NCBI GenBank assembly: GCA_021161055.1
Contig: JAGHBI010000083.1
Span: forward strand, 1 to 10,709
Origin: Candidatus Iainarchaeum sp.
Lineage (GTDB): Archaea > Iainarchaeota > Iainarchaeia > Iainarchaeales > DTGL01
Direction: 5' to 3'
DNA length: 10,709 nt
Positions 1 through 6,555 of the stretch are shown here, in pieces. The notes under the pieces were generated by a model that was not told the DNA's origin, searched no databases, and saw only the letters and a list, made by a program, of their open reading frames with translations. The position numbers and the translations under genes were made by a program. How positions within the stretch are numbered: the stretch's first letter is position 1; every line of letters starts with the position of its first letter.

Positions 1-1188
1 ATCCTGCGCATTCTTGGCGATGCCATAGGTTATGGCAAGCTCACCCCACTAATTACTGATGATAACTTGGAGGAAATAATGATTAATGGTAAAGGTAAGC
101 CTATATTTGTATTCCACAAGAAGTATGGGATGTGCAGAACAAACCTTATTATAGAAAATGAAAGCGCATTATATAGGCTAATTCTGAGGATAGCAAATAC
201 TGTTGGCAAAAAGTTTGATGAAGACAATGCTTTGCTTGACGCTCGCTTACCTGGCGGCGCGCGAGTAAATGCAACATACAAGAGTGTCACCCCATTCGGC
301 TATACACTCACCATAAGAAAGTTTAATAGGAACCCAATGTCCATAATTCAGCTAATAGAAAATAAGACCATAAGTGTTGAAGCTGCGGCATTTCTCTGGT
401 TGGCTGTCGAAGGATTGCGAATAAATCCAATGAATATAATTGTAAGCGGTGGCGCCAGCTCTGGAAAAACTACGCTCTTGAACGCGCTCTGTGCATTCAT
501 AAGGCCTGAAGAACGCATAATAACGATAGAAGATACTTTAGAACTGGACCTTGGTGATAGAGAAAACTGGATACAGCTCGAGTCCAGACCAAAAATTCAG
601 AACGTTAAGGAGGTTTCAATGAATGATTTGCTCAAAAACGCATTGCGCATGCGCCCGGATAGAATAATTGTTGGCGAAGTTCGTGGCGAAGAGGCACAGA
701 CAATGTTTGTTGCCATGGACACAGGACATAAAGGACTTTTGGGCACTCTGCATTCAAATACTGCTCGCGAAATGGTTTTGAGGCTCAAGGCAGCACCGAT
801 GAATGTGCCAATTAATATGATTCCGCTTCTGAACCTTGCAGTGATAATGTTCAAGATGTACAGCAGGCAGCTCGGCATGATAAGGCGTGTTAAAGAAATC
901 GCCGAAATAGAACATATGGAAGAGAAGATTCTATTGAGCAATGTTTACGAATGGAACAAGCGCAAGGATATTATAGAGAAAACCGATGTGCCTGCAAGAA
1001 CCCTGGATAAATTTGCAGAAGCAACAGGTCTCACAAAGAATGAGATAATGGAAGAGCAGAACATAAGGCAGCGCATTCTGGAATGGATGATAAAAAACAA
1101 GATATCTGACTGGGTCAAGGTGCAGGAGATAATCCACCAGTATTATTATGATCCCAAAAGCATTCTTGACAAGGTGCTCAAACACTAA
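1..1188 (+). CDS. Type II/IV secretion system ATPase (VirB11/TadA/archaellum-type), 5' end outside window
   Basis: Hexameric secretion ATPase that would power assembly of an archaeal type IV pilus, archaellum or Tad-like system at the inner face of the membrane. The frame is open from base 1 and already reads family-like sequence (GYGKLTPLI, then EEIMING). The TTG at 67 is therefore not the start and the true N-terminus lies off the left edge. Numbering residues from base 1, the Walker A loop GGASSGKTT is at 150-158. The Walker B-like stretch DRIIVGEVRGEEA starts near 220, and the His-box TGHKGLLGTLHSNT spans 241-254. After the ATPase core come about 80 charged helical residues ending in a YYYDP segment, as in archaeal members of the family. 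No pilin or membrane-platform gene is visible, so the exact system is unknown. Its last 11 bases overlap the convergent thpR gene. The family call is firm; the subfamily is not. Confidence 0.93.
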   Translation: MLRILGDAIGYGKLTPLITDDNLEEIMINGKGKPIFVFHKKYGMCRTNLIIENESALYRLILRIANTVGKKFDEDNALLDARLPGGARVNATYKSVTPFGYTLTIRKFNRNPMSIIQLIENKTISVEAAAFLWLAVEGLRINPMNIIVSGGASSGKTTLLNALCAFIRPEERIITIEDTLELDLGDRENWIQLESRPKIQNVKEVSMNDLLKNALRMRPDRIIVGEVRGEEAQTMFVAMDTGHKGLLGTLHSNTAREMVLRLKAAPMNVPINMIPLLNLAVIMFKMYSRQLGMIRRVKEIAEIEHMEEKILLSNVYEWNKRKDIIEKTDVPARTLDKFAEATGLTKNEIMEEQNIRQRILEWMIKNKISDWVKVQEIIHQYYYDPKSILDKVLKH

Positions 1189-1708
1189 GCCTTATTTCTG
1201 CCAGCTTCTCATATATTGGCCCAGAACTTGTAAGTGTAGATTCCATAATATCAACGCTTTTAACCAGAAACGATTCCTCAAACCGCTCCTTTTTTAGCTG
1301 TTCCACAACGCTAGCAAATTCTCTTCCAGAAAGCTTCTTATTCCTTGCAAGCGTCACATGTGCTGAAAAGCGTTCGTCGCTTATACCCAAAAGCCTGCAT
1401 ATCTCATCATGCAGCTCAACAATCTTTTGAGCATTTTTTGTAACCCCTATCCAGAGAACCCTTGAGCCAAAACTTCCAATACTGCTTAATGTTATCTCAA
1501 AACCTCTAAGCGTTTCAATAGCTCTGAGCTTTTCCTCAAGCTCTCTCACGTAGCTTTCATGCAGATGGCCTAAAAAGAGGAGCGTTATATGCAGGTTCTT
1601 TTTTTCAACCCTTTTCATCCCCCGCTCTGGAATCTTCTCAGAGAGAACCTTCCAGATATGTTCCTTTACCTGCTCAGGGATGTTTATTGCTACAAACACC
1701 CTCTTCAT
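1178..1708 (-). CDS. thpR: RNA 2',3'-cyclic phosphodiesterase (2'-5' RNA ligase family)
   Basis: A 176-residue 2H phosphoesterase, the usual length for the LigT/ThpR family. Both catalytic HxT motifs are present: HIT at residues 40-42, in the context NLHITLLFLG, and HVT at 117-119, in the context FSAHVTLAR. The family opens 2',3'-cyclic phosphates and can join or cleave 2'-5' linkages in RNA, including tRNA halves; the physiological substrate in archaea is uncertain. The start ATG shares an ATGA overlap with the stop of taw3 at 1705-1708, so the two are translationally coupled. It is the last gene of a three-gene operon read right to left. Its 3' end overlaps the convergent secretion ATPase by 11 bases. 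Confidence 0.93.
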   Translation of the reverse strand: MKRVFVAINIPEQVKEHIWKVLSEKIPERGMKRVEKKNLHITLLFLGHLHESYVRELEEKLRAIETLRGFEITLSSIGSFGSRVLWIGVTKNAQKIVELHDEICRLLGISDERFSAHVTLARNKKLSGREFASVVEQLKKERFEESFLVKSVDIMESTLTSSGPIYEKLAEIRLSV

Positions 1709-2295
1709 TTTAGCTCAGCCCTAACAACGCTTTCAAATTTTCGCAGCCTTTCATTATTTGCTTCCAGTTTTTCGTTCGCTTTCTCAACAACCTTTCTCAT
1801 AAACTCCTTTGTAACAATGATTTCATCACCAAGCTTTACTGGCAGTGCCATTTCCTCAGTGCCTATGAGCTCGAGGATGAATTTACCTGGTTTTGCAGCA
1901 ATGATACCGCCACGCTTAACACCTGCACTGTTTTTTATATCAAGCACCTTGCAAGCATCCTTAAGGGTGCGAGCCCCTATATGGATTATAAATGGTTCCA
2001 TTTTGAACCAAAGGTTGCCTTTTGTATTTTCTCCAATCGCTTCCCACACCTTATCGAAGCTCACCGCTTGATGCCATTTCCTGTGGAAATAGGCCTTGTT
2101 CTTACCTTTCCCCTTAATACCAAGAAGCACAATGCGCCCACTACAGCTCGATGATGTGAAGAAGTTTTTAGTGCTGTTTATATATCTGCAGAGAGGCACT
2201 ATTATTTCATCTGCTTCGCCTTTTTTAACCGCAAGTTCAAAGCGCTTCTTATGCCTTTCCTTGACCATCCTAAACCTTATATCTGCTTCACTCAT
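1705..2295 (-). CDS. taw3: tRNA(Phe) 7-((3-amino-3-carboxypropyl)-4-demethylwyosine(37)-N4)-methyltransferase (TYW3 family)
   Basis: SAM-dependent methyltransferase of the wyosine/wybutosine pathway, acting on the tricyclic base made from G37 next to the anticodon of tRNA-Phe. The 196-residue length is normal for archaeal Taw3. Visible family marks are the SSCSGR motif at residues 49-54, a KWH motif at 73-75, the segment EPFIIHIGART, and the SAGVKRGG stretch, which corresponds to the usual 'aGF+nSG' motif. Other steps of the pathway (Trm5, Taw1, Taw2) are not encoded here. The gene overlaps both its operon neighbours by four bases (ATGA at 2292-2295 and 1705-1708), placing it between a metallophosphoesterase and thpR. 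That layout implies one transcript and coupled translation. The family assignment is from recognised motifs, and the specific methylation step is from family knowledge. Confidence 0.92.
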   Translation of the reverse strand: MSEADIRFRMVKERHKKRFELAVKKGEADEIIVPLCRYINSTKNFFTSSSCSGRIVLLGIKGKGKNKAYFHRKWHQAVSFDKVWEAIGENTKGNLWFKMEPFIIHIGARTLKDACKVLDIKNSAGVKRGGIIAAKPGKFILELIGTEEMALPVKLGDEIIVTKEFMRKVVEKANEKLEANNERLRKFESVVRAELK

Positions 2296-2936
2296 GCAGT
2301 TAGCCTCTTCACAGCAATGTTTTTATCCAGATCGATAATCCAAGCTCTGCCCTCTTTCACCGCTGCAACATTCACGCAAGTGGTTGAACCAAGTTTGATT
2401 TTTCCATATGCTTCGTGCACATGTCCGCATATATTCAGCAGGGGTTTCCTTTCAGTTATTACCTTTTTCACGGCGCTGCTGCCTATGTGCTCTCCACTCG
2501 CAAAATCAATCTTGGTGTTTTTTGGCGGAAGGTGCGTAATCAGGACTGCGCCCGGTTTTACAAGCCTCTTGAGCGATTTTTCTATATCAAGTTCTGAATA
2601 GAGAAAAGCACCCACAGAGCCTAACAAGCCAGCTCCAAAGCCGCAAAACCTAAGGCCACGAAATTCAATGCACTTATTATGTAATGATACACCACGCTTT
2701 TCAAGCGCTTCGAGTACTGCTGGCGTATCCAGGTTTCCTGGAACCGCAAACACCTTCGAAAAATTCAGCATATCTATGAGCTCTAAGGCATCCTGTTTAT
2801 CGCCGTAGTTTGTAAGGTCTCCTGCAACCACAACTAGGTCTATCTCTTCCTTATTCACCTTTTTCAGGAGTGCTTTTAGCGTTTGCACGCGCTGGTGTAT
2901 ATCGCTTAATGCCAGTATGCGCAATGAGCCCACCAT
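2292..2936 (-). CDS. Calcineurin-like metallophosphoesterase (YfcE/MJ0936-like)
   Basis: A 214-residue single-domain metal-dependent phosphoesterase. All the metal-ligand motifs are seen in order: SDIH (residues 11-14), GDLTN (39-43), GNLD (67-70), a THLPP segment with His135, and GHVHE (171-175). The family binds two divalent metals and hydrolyses phosphodiesters or phosphomonoesters. GNLD rather than GNHD is common in the YfcE/MJ0936 group, and the physiological substrate is not predictable from sequence. ATG 2936 is chosen because the conserved LRILALSDIH strand begins four residues later. It is the first gene of the operon with taw3 and thpR, and its TGA overlaps the taw3 ATG. The company it keeps suggests an RNA- or nucleotide-related substrate, but that is only inference. 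Confidence 0.9.
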   Translation of the reverse strand: MVGSLRILALSDIHQRVQTLKALLKKVNKEEIDLVVVAGDLTNYGDKQDALELIDMLNFSKVFAVPGNLDTPAVLEALEKRGVSLHNKCIEFRGLRFCGFGAGLLGSVGAFLYSELDIEKSLKRLVKPGAVLITHLPPKNTKIDFASGEHIGSSAVKKVITERKPLLNICGHVHEAYGKIKLGSTTCVNVAAVKEGRAWIIDLDKNIAVKRLTA

Positions 2937-2980
2937 TAAGTATTTTTTTACTTTGCACTAAAAGTATTTAGGGGGTTTAG
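2937..2980. promoter_or_regulatory. Short divergent intergenic region (metallophosphoesterase / secreted protein)
   Basis: The 44 bases between two divergent genes must hold both promoters or their core elements. On the minus strand, an A/T-rich box AAATACTTTTAG (2970-2959) lies about 23-34 bases before the metallophosphoesterase ATG, the usual TATA position for a leaderless transcript. On the plus strand, an A/T-rich run at 2940-2950 lies 31-41 bases before the GTG at 2981. A G-run at 2971-2975 could act as a weak ribosome binding site. Assignment is by position and composition only. Confidence 0.35.
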
Positions 2981-3748
2981 GTGTTAAAAAGGTTTATTTT
3001 TGCATTTGTATTTTTGTTCCTAATATGTAGCGCCAGCGCTTACATCTATATGCTTGCGCCGCGCGAGGCAACACTTCAAAATAACGAGAGCACGCCCTTA
3101 AAATATGTTCAGCCTGGCGAAACCCTGGTTTTCGTAATCAATCGCAAAAGCGATTCTCTAGTATGGGATTCTATAAACGTTTCAACAAGCTGGCCTTCCG
3201 CGTATGAAGTGCTGGATAAAACAATAACAGTTAGGCTTACCATTCCAAGCGATGAACAGGCAGAGCTGAAAAGCATTAAGTTCACGCTCATCGATAATGA
3301 GAGCGGCGTTGAAGAAAACTTCGATGCGGTAGTTTTCTTAAGGCATGACCTTATTGAGGCGAGCTTAGCGAAAAGTTTCGTTGAGTGCCAGGCCGATTCT
3401 ATTGCTAAATACGAGCTTCTGCTCAGGAACAACAGCCTGGCTGAGCACACCATAGAAATTAAGAGCTCTCTGCCAGAAACGTTGTTTGAAGGAACAACAA
3501 TTACATTGAGGCCCAATGAAAGCAGAGCACTAGAGCTTGAGGTAAGTCCAGGCACGGCAGGATTCAAGGAATTCAAATTCTATGTGGATTCAACGCTTTT
3601 CGATAAGAGGTTTGCAGAGCTAAACGCTGAGATGCGTGCTTTGCCTTCTTTGCAGACCAAATATACCGCAAGCCTTTACGCGATTCCATTCTTTTCGTTT
3701 TCGCTTCTTCCAAGCTATCTGCTAAATGCGTTCTTAGCTCTCCTTTAA
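2981..3748 (+). CDS. Secreted or membrane-anchored protein of unknown function, with signal peptide and C-terminal hydrophobic tail
   Basis: A 255-residue protein I do not recognise. The GTG at 2981 is the earliest possible start because a TAG stop lies directly before it in frame. Residues 1-20 form a clear signal peptide (basic LKR, hydrophobic core, SASA cleavage-like end). The middle is rich in beta-strand-like alternation, with acidic residues and several N-x-S/T sites. The segment near TTITLRPNESRALELEVSPG looks like an Ig-like/NEW3-type extracellular domain, such as occurs in archaeal surface proteins. The last roughly 25 residues are hydrophobic and aromatic (FFSFSLLPSYLLNAFLALL) and end without a basic stop-transfer tail. 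This could be a membrane anchor with its C-terminus outside or within the membrane. It lies 11 bases upstream of elp3 on the same strand, probably on one transcript. No functional link to Elp3 is evident. Confidence 0.8.
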   Translation: MLKRFIFAFVFLFLICSASAYIYMLAPREATLQNNESTPLKYVQPGETLVFVINRKSDSLVWDSINVSTSWPSAYEVLDKTITVRLTIPSDEQAELKSIKFTLIDNESGVEENFDAVVFLRHDLIEASLAKSFVECQADSIAKYELLLRNNSLAEHTIEIKSSLPETLFEGTTITLRPNESRALELEVSPGTAGFKEFKFYVDSTLFDKRFAELNAEMRALPSLQTKYTASLYAIPFFSFSLLPSYLLNAFLALL

Positions 3749-3750
3749 TC

Positions 3751-3755
3751 TGATC
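3751..3755 (+). promoter_or_regulatory. Possible Shine-Dalgarno for elp3
   Basis: TGATC, five bases before the elp3 ATG at 3760, is complementary to GATCA at the 5' part of the archaeal 16S anti-Shine-Dalgarno region. It supports translation of elp3 as the second gene of a transcript shared with the secreted protein. It is only five bases long, so it could be chance. Confidence 0.4.
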
Positions 3756-3759
3756 AAAA

Positions 3760-5340
3760 ATGATGCTTGAACAGTATTGTAAAGAGATAATTGGGCTTAT
3801 TGAAAGCGGCGAGATAAGGGACAGGCAGCAGCTCAATGCATATAAAGCAAAGCTTGCAGCCAAGTACGGCCTAACCAAAATGCCAACAAACCCAACGATA
3901 ATGCGCTTCGCAGAGCACAAGAGCCGAAGAGTTCTAAAGCTGCTTACAAAGAAGCCTGTGAGGTCTCTTTCAGGAATAAATGTGATTGCAATAATGACAA
4001 AGCCGTATCCATGCCCTGGAAAATGCATATATTGCCCAAGCAGCCAGATTGATGTTCCAACGCCAAAGAGCTATACAGGCAGAGAGCCTGCAACCATGCG
4101 AGCCCTGCAGGCAGGCTTTGACCCGAAAAGACAGATTGAAGACAGAATAAGGCAGCTTACAGAAACAGGGCACAATGCAAGCAAGATAGAACTTATTGTG
4201 ATGGGTGGCACCTTTTTGGCCACGCCACTAAACTACCAGAAAAACTTCGTAAAGAATGCGATAGATGCCATAACTGGCAGTAGCTCAAAAACTCTTGCTG
4301 AAGCCAAGCTCAGGGCAGAAACTTCAAAGCGCAGAATAATTGGCATAACTTTCGAAACAAGGCCTGATTACTGTAAAAAGGAGCATGTAAATAGAATGCT
4401 TGCTTTTGGTGGCACCCGTTGCGAATTGGGCGTGCAGATACTGAATGATACAGTATATGAAAAGATAAACAGGGGGCATACCGTTGCTGATGTTGTGCAT
4501 GCCACAAAGCTGTTGAAGGACTCTGGTTTTAAGGTCTGCTATCACTGCATGCCGGGACTGCCTTATACAAGCATGAAGGATGATCTAGAATCTTTCAAAA
4601 AGATGTTCTTTTCAGAGGATTTCCGTCCAGACAACATAAAGATCTATCCCTGTCTTGTTTTGAAAGGAACAAAGCTTTACGAGGAGTACATAAGGGGTAA
4701 TTATGAGCCTCTGGACACAGATAAAGCGGTGAAGCTTATTGCAAAGGTAAAGCAGTTTGTACCTCCGTGGGTTAGAATAATGCGTGTTCAGCGCGACATC
4801 CCAGCAAAGCTCATAGATGCCGGCGTGAAGAAAAGCAATCTGAGGCAGATTGTGCACAGCTATATGCAAAGGAAAGGGCTGGAATGCAACTGTATAAGGT
4901 GCAGAGAAGCGGCATTAAAAAAAGCGAAGGAGGGAATTGCATACAAACTCAGCGATGCAAGGCTTTTCATAGATGAATATAAAGCCAGTGATGGCACAGA
5001 GCTTTTCCTGAGCTTTGAGGATAAGGAACGAAAGCTCCTGTTTGCGTACTGCAGGCTTCGCATACCAGAGTATTCCTTCAGGAGGGAGATTTCAGACAAG
5101 AATGCTATTGTGCGTGAGCTCCGTGTTCTGGGTGAGCCCTTGCTTCTGGGCGAACGCAGCAAGGAAGCATTGCAGCATCAAGGCATGGGCGCAAAGCTTT
5201 TGGTTGAGGCGGAACGCATAGCAAAAGAAGTTTTCGATAAGAAAGGCATCGTTGTTATAGCTGGCATAGGCGTTAGAGAATACTACAGAAAAAAATTTGG
5301 TTACGTGAATAAGGGTCCTTATGTCTACAAAAAGCTTTAA
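3760..5340 (+). CDS. elp3: Elp3 family tRNA U34 carboxymethyltransferase (radical SAM + GNAT)
   Basis: A 526-residue protein with both Elp3 modules. In eukaryotes and archaea, Elp3 uses acetyl-CoA and S-adenosylmethionine to start cm5U-type modification of wobble uridine 34 in tRNA. The radical SAM domain holds an iron-sulfur cluster motif CPGKCIYC (Cys85, Cys89, Cys92), followed by an IVMGGT glycine segment near 146-151 and the ITFETRPD strand. A cysteine cluster CNCIRC (Cys376, Cys378, Cys381) fits the zinc-binding linker. The C-terminal GNAT domain shows the acetyl-CoA loop QGMGA (474-478) and a tyrosine pair (508-509) in REYYRKKFGY. The first of two tandem ATGs is taken as the start; the second is equally possible. 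In archaea Elp3 works without Elp1 and Elp2, and none are seen here. It appears full length and intact. Confidence 0.96.
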   Translation: MMLEQYCKEIIGLIESGEIRDRQQLNAYKAKLAAKYGLTKMPTNPTIMRFAEHKSRRVLKLLTKKPVRSLSGINVIAIMTKPYPCPGKCIYCPSSQIDVPTPKSYTGREPATMRALQAGFDPKRQIEDRIRQLTETGHNASKIELIVMGGTFLATPLNYQKNFVKNAIDAITGSSSKTLAEAKLRAETSKRRIIGITFETRPDYCKKEHVNRMLAFGGTRCELGVQILNDTVYEKINRGHTVADVVHATKLLKDSGFKVCYHCMPGLPYTSMKDDLESFKKMFFSEDFRPDNIKIYPCLVLKGTKLYEEYIRGNYEPLDTDKAVKLIAKVKQFVPPWVRIMRVQRDIPAKLIDAGVKKSNLRQIVHSYMQRKGLECNCIRCREAALKKAKEGIAYKLSDARLFIDEYKASDGTELFLSFEDKERKLLFAYCRLRIPEYSFRREISDKNAIVRELRVLGEPLLLGERSKEALQHQGMGAKLLVEAERIAKEVFDKKGIVVIAGIGVREYYRKKFGYVNKGPYVYKKL

Positions 5341-5344
5341 TAAG
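5335..5344 (+). promoter_or_regulatory. Putative TATA box for the 5371 gene
   Basis: CTTTAATAAG lies 27-36 bases before the ATG at 5371 and overlaps the elp3 stop codon. No Shine-Dalgarno is visible before that ATG, which fits a leaderless transcript. A second A/T-rich stretch at 5351-5363 is too close to the ATG to serve the same role. The assignment rests on position and composition only. Confidence 0.35.
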
Positions 5345-5370
5345 GGTGTATTCTATTTATTTAGAGCTTT

Positions 5371-5742
5371 ATGGTAGAAAGCAGCCTTGAGGACGCATAC
5401 AAAGAACTCATGCACTTTGTTGAGAAGTACCCTACAGTATTTCCGATAATGCATTCAACACTTTTTATGCAGATACTGCGCTCGCTCACTACTGCGAAGG
5501 ACCTCATAAGGCTCAAGGCAATCTTTCCTTTTGTTGAAGCAGAGGACCTGGAACAAATTCTTGTTCTACTCACAAATGTTGGTCTTGTGGCGAAGTTTAA
5601 GGCGTCAAATAAGGAATTTTATCATGCCAGCGATTTGGGCAAGCGATTTCTGGAGCTTTATGATAGGGCAAAGCTCGCTCTGCTCAGAGGCGGCCTTGAG
5701 GAGATAAAGCTGAAGCCAAAAACCGAGAAGGAAAAATCCTGA
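5371..5742 (+). CDS. Small helical protein of unknown function, possibly winged-helix
   Basis: A 123-residue soluble protein that I do not recognise as a named family. Its pattern is alpha-helical for residues 1-75 (leucine-rich segments such as LMHFVEKYP and LEQILVLLTNVGLV). Next comes a short turn-strand element (VAKFKASNKEFYHASDLGKRFLELY), then a lysine-rich tail (EEIKLKPKTEKEKS). The 'two helices, nVGLV, then a beta wing leading to xLG+rFLELYD' arrangement resembles winged-helix DNA-binding domains seen in archaeal regulators. The protein could therefore be a small transcription regulator, but this is inference from pattern alone. There is no signal peptide or membrane segment. It starts 30 bases after elp3 and may be transcribed separately. 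Confidence 0.75.
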   Translation: MVESSLEDAYKELMHFVEKYPTVFPIMHSTLFMQILRSLTTAKDLIRLKAIFPFVEAEDLEQILVLLTNVGLVAKFKASNKEFYHASDLGKRFLELYDRAKLALLRGGLEEIKLKPKTEKEKS

Positions 5743-5747
5743 TGCTC

Positions 5748-5759
5748 TTTAAAATATTT
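5748..5759 (+). promoter_or_regulatory. Putative TATA box for the 5786 gene
   Basis: TTTAAAATATTT lies 27-38 bases before the ATG at 5786, in the short gap after the preceding gene. It is the strongest A/T-rich box in that gap. A Shine-Dalgarno-like GTGAT also precedes the ATG, so a short leader is possible. Confidence 0.4.
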
Positions 5760-5776
5760 CCCAATCCAAAATTTAA

Positions 5777-5781
5777 GTGAT
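5777..5781 (+). promoter_or_regulatory. Shine-Dalgarno-like GTGAT that decides the start at 5786
   Basis: GTGAT is complementary to ATCAC in the archaeal anti-Shine-Dalgarno region and ends four bases before the ATG at 5786. The same GTG could be read as an in-frame start three codons earlier. The better reading is that it is the ribosome binding site and ATG 5786 is the start codon, because the predicted first beta-strand (VKAFIATLG) begins right after that Met. Confidence 0.45.
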
Positions 5782-5785
5782 TCCT

Positions 5786-6133
5786 ATGGTAAAGGCATTT
5801 ATTGCTACGCTGGGCAGAGGCAAGGGCACATGGGGGCATGTTGCCAGGCTTATTCAAGAAGCTCAATGGGATCAGATATTGCTCATAGGTACAGAGTTCA
5901 CCAAGCAAAACTTCAGACCAGCAAGGGATTGCGCGTGGTTGCTGATCAACCCCAGAAGTGGGTTCGAAACATTGAAGGAGGCAATAAAAAAAGCCATTCC
6001 TGAAGCAGAGCTTTACATTTCACTCATTTCAGGCAGTGGCAGAGAGCACACAGCTTTGCTCTCTGCATTGAGGGAGCTTGGCAAAGACTACAAGCTTGTT
6101 GTGCTCACCGGCGACGGCACTAAGTATTATTGA
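5786..6133 (+). CDS. Small Rossmann-like (CARF-like) protein of unknown function
   Basis: A 115-residue soluble protein with alternating strands and helices typical of a Rossmann-like fold. Strands are KAFIATLG, QILLIGTEF, AWLLINP, ELYISLISGSG and YKLVVLTGDG. Conserved-looking polar motifs sit at strand ends: GRGKGTWGHV at the end of strand 1 and SGSGREHTALLSAL after strand 4. The second has the glycine-rich turn plus long helix that CARF domains use to bind nucleotides. I think this is a conserved archaeal hypothetical family with a CARF-like fold, but I cannot name it. No effector domain (HEPN or nuclease) is fused and no cas gene is nearby, so a role in cyclic-oligoadenylate signalling is speculative. 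The start is set by the GTGAT ribosome binding site just upstream. Flanking small genes on the same strand have their own TATA-like boxes, so an operon is uncertain. Confidence 0.8.
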   Translation: MVKAFIATLGRGKGTWGHVARLIQEAQWDQILLIGTEFTKQNFRPARDCAWLLINPRSGFETLKEAIKKAIPEAELYISLISGSGREHTALLSALRELGKDYKLVVLTGDGTKYY

Positions 6134-6149
6134 AAACTAGTGCACATCA

Positions 6150-6160
6150 TTTTTTTAATC
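6150..6160 (+). promoter_or_regulatory. T-run serving as TATA-like box for the 6181 gene, possibly also a terminator
   Basis: TTTTTTTAATC lies 21-31 bases before the ATG at 6181 and fits a leaderless archaeal promoter, since no Shine-Dalgarno is visible. The same run of seven T's lies 17 bases after the stop of the upstream gene, where archaeal poly-T termination could also occur. Which role applies, or both, cannot be told from sequence. Confidence 0.35.
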
Positions 6161-6180
6161 CCCTAAGCCATAATTTAATT

Positions 6181-6555
6181 ATGTTCGAGATTATAGTATT
6201 GCTTATCATAATATTTCTTCTTTCAGCACTTTCTTTAGTTCTCTACAGACGCATATCAATCCTTGAGCAAAGGCTTTCGCATCTGAGCTCGGAAAAGCAA
6301 TCGCAAAGCACGCGCTATGGTCTGCTTGTTGAACAGTGGCTTCCACTGAGCGAACAGTTTCCTTTTAGCCCAGAAAATTTTAGATTCCTGGGTTCGCCAG
6401 TAGATGGCATTGCCTTTGAGAATGACCGCATAATATTCTGCGAATTCAAGCTTAACAACTCCAAGCTCACAGAGAGGGAGAAGCGCATAAAGGAGCTTGT
6501 TGAGAACGGAAAGGTGGAGTGGTTCGAACTAAGCGCAGGAGATTCTAACAAGTAA
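6181..6555 (+). CDS. Membrane-anchored Holliday junction resolvase-related endonuclease (Endonuc_Holl-like)
   Basis: A 124-residue protein. Residues 2-22 form one hydrophobic membrane helix, followed by a basic YRR and a short coiled-coil-like stretch (residues 25-40). The rest matches what I recall of the Holliday junction resolvase-related archaeal family (Pfam Endonuc_Holl). Residues 46-62 include YGLLVEQWLPLSEQFPF, followed by FRFLGSPVDGIAF, a CEFK strand, and a TEREKRIKELVENGKVEWFE ending. This gives a PD-(D/E)XK-like set of Glu51, Asp75, Glu88 and Lys90. ATG 6181 is chosen because the hydrophobic helix starts right after it and a TATA-like box sits about 25 bases upstream. A TTG at 6130 would add residues overlapping the previous gene. 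The membrane helix is odd for a recombination nuclease, and activity is unproven. The last 11 bases overlap the convergent pelota gene. Confidence 0.87.
   Translation: MFEIIVLLIIIFLLSALSLVLYRRISILEQRLSHLSSEKQSQSTRYGLLVEQWLPLSEQFPFSPENFRFLGSPVDGIAFENDRIIFCEFKLNNSKLTEREKRIKELVENGKVEWFELSAGDSNK

Noticed and set aside
1589..2071. A 160-codon open frame on the plus strand opposite thpR and taw3
   Set aside because: Its product is Ser/Phe/Leu-rich without domain features, and the opposite strand encodes two recognisable, overlapping operon genes.
5786..6133. Treating the CARF-like gene as evidence of a CRISPR type III system
   Set aside because: No repeats, spacers or cas genes occur in the window, and CARF-like folds are also found outside CRISPR contexts.
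6130..6180. TTG 6130 as the start of the membrane nuclease gene
   Set aside because: It overlaps the upstream gene, adds polar residues ahead of the membrane helix, and lies upstream of the TATA-like box. ATG 6181 is better supported.
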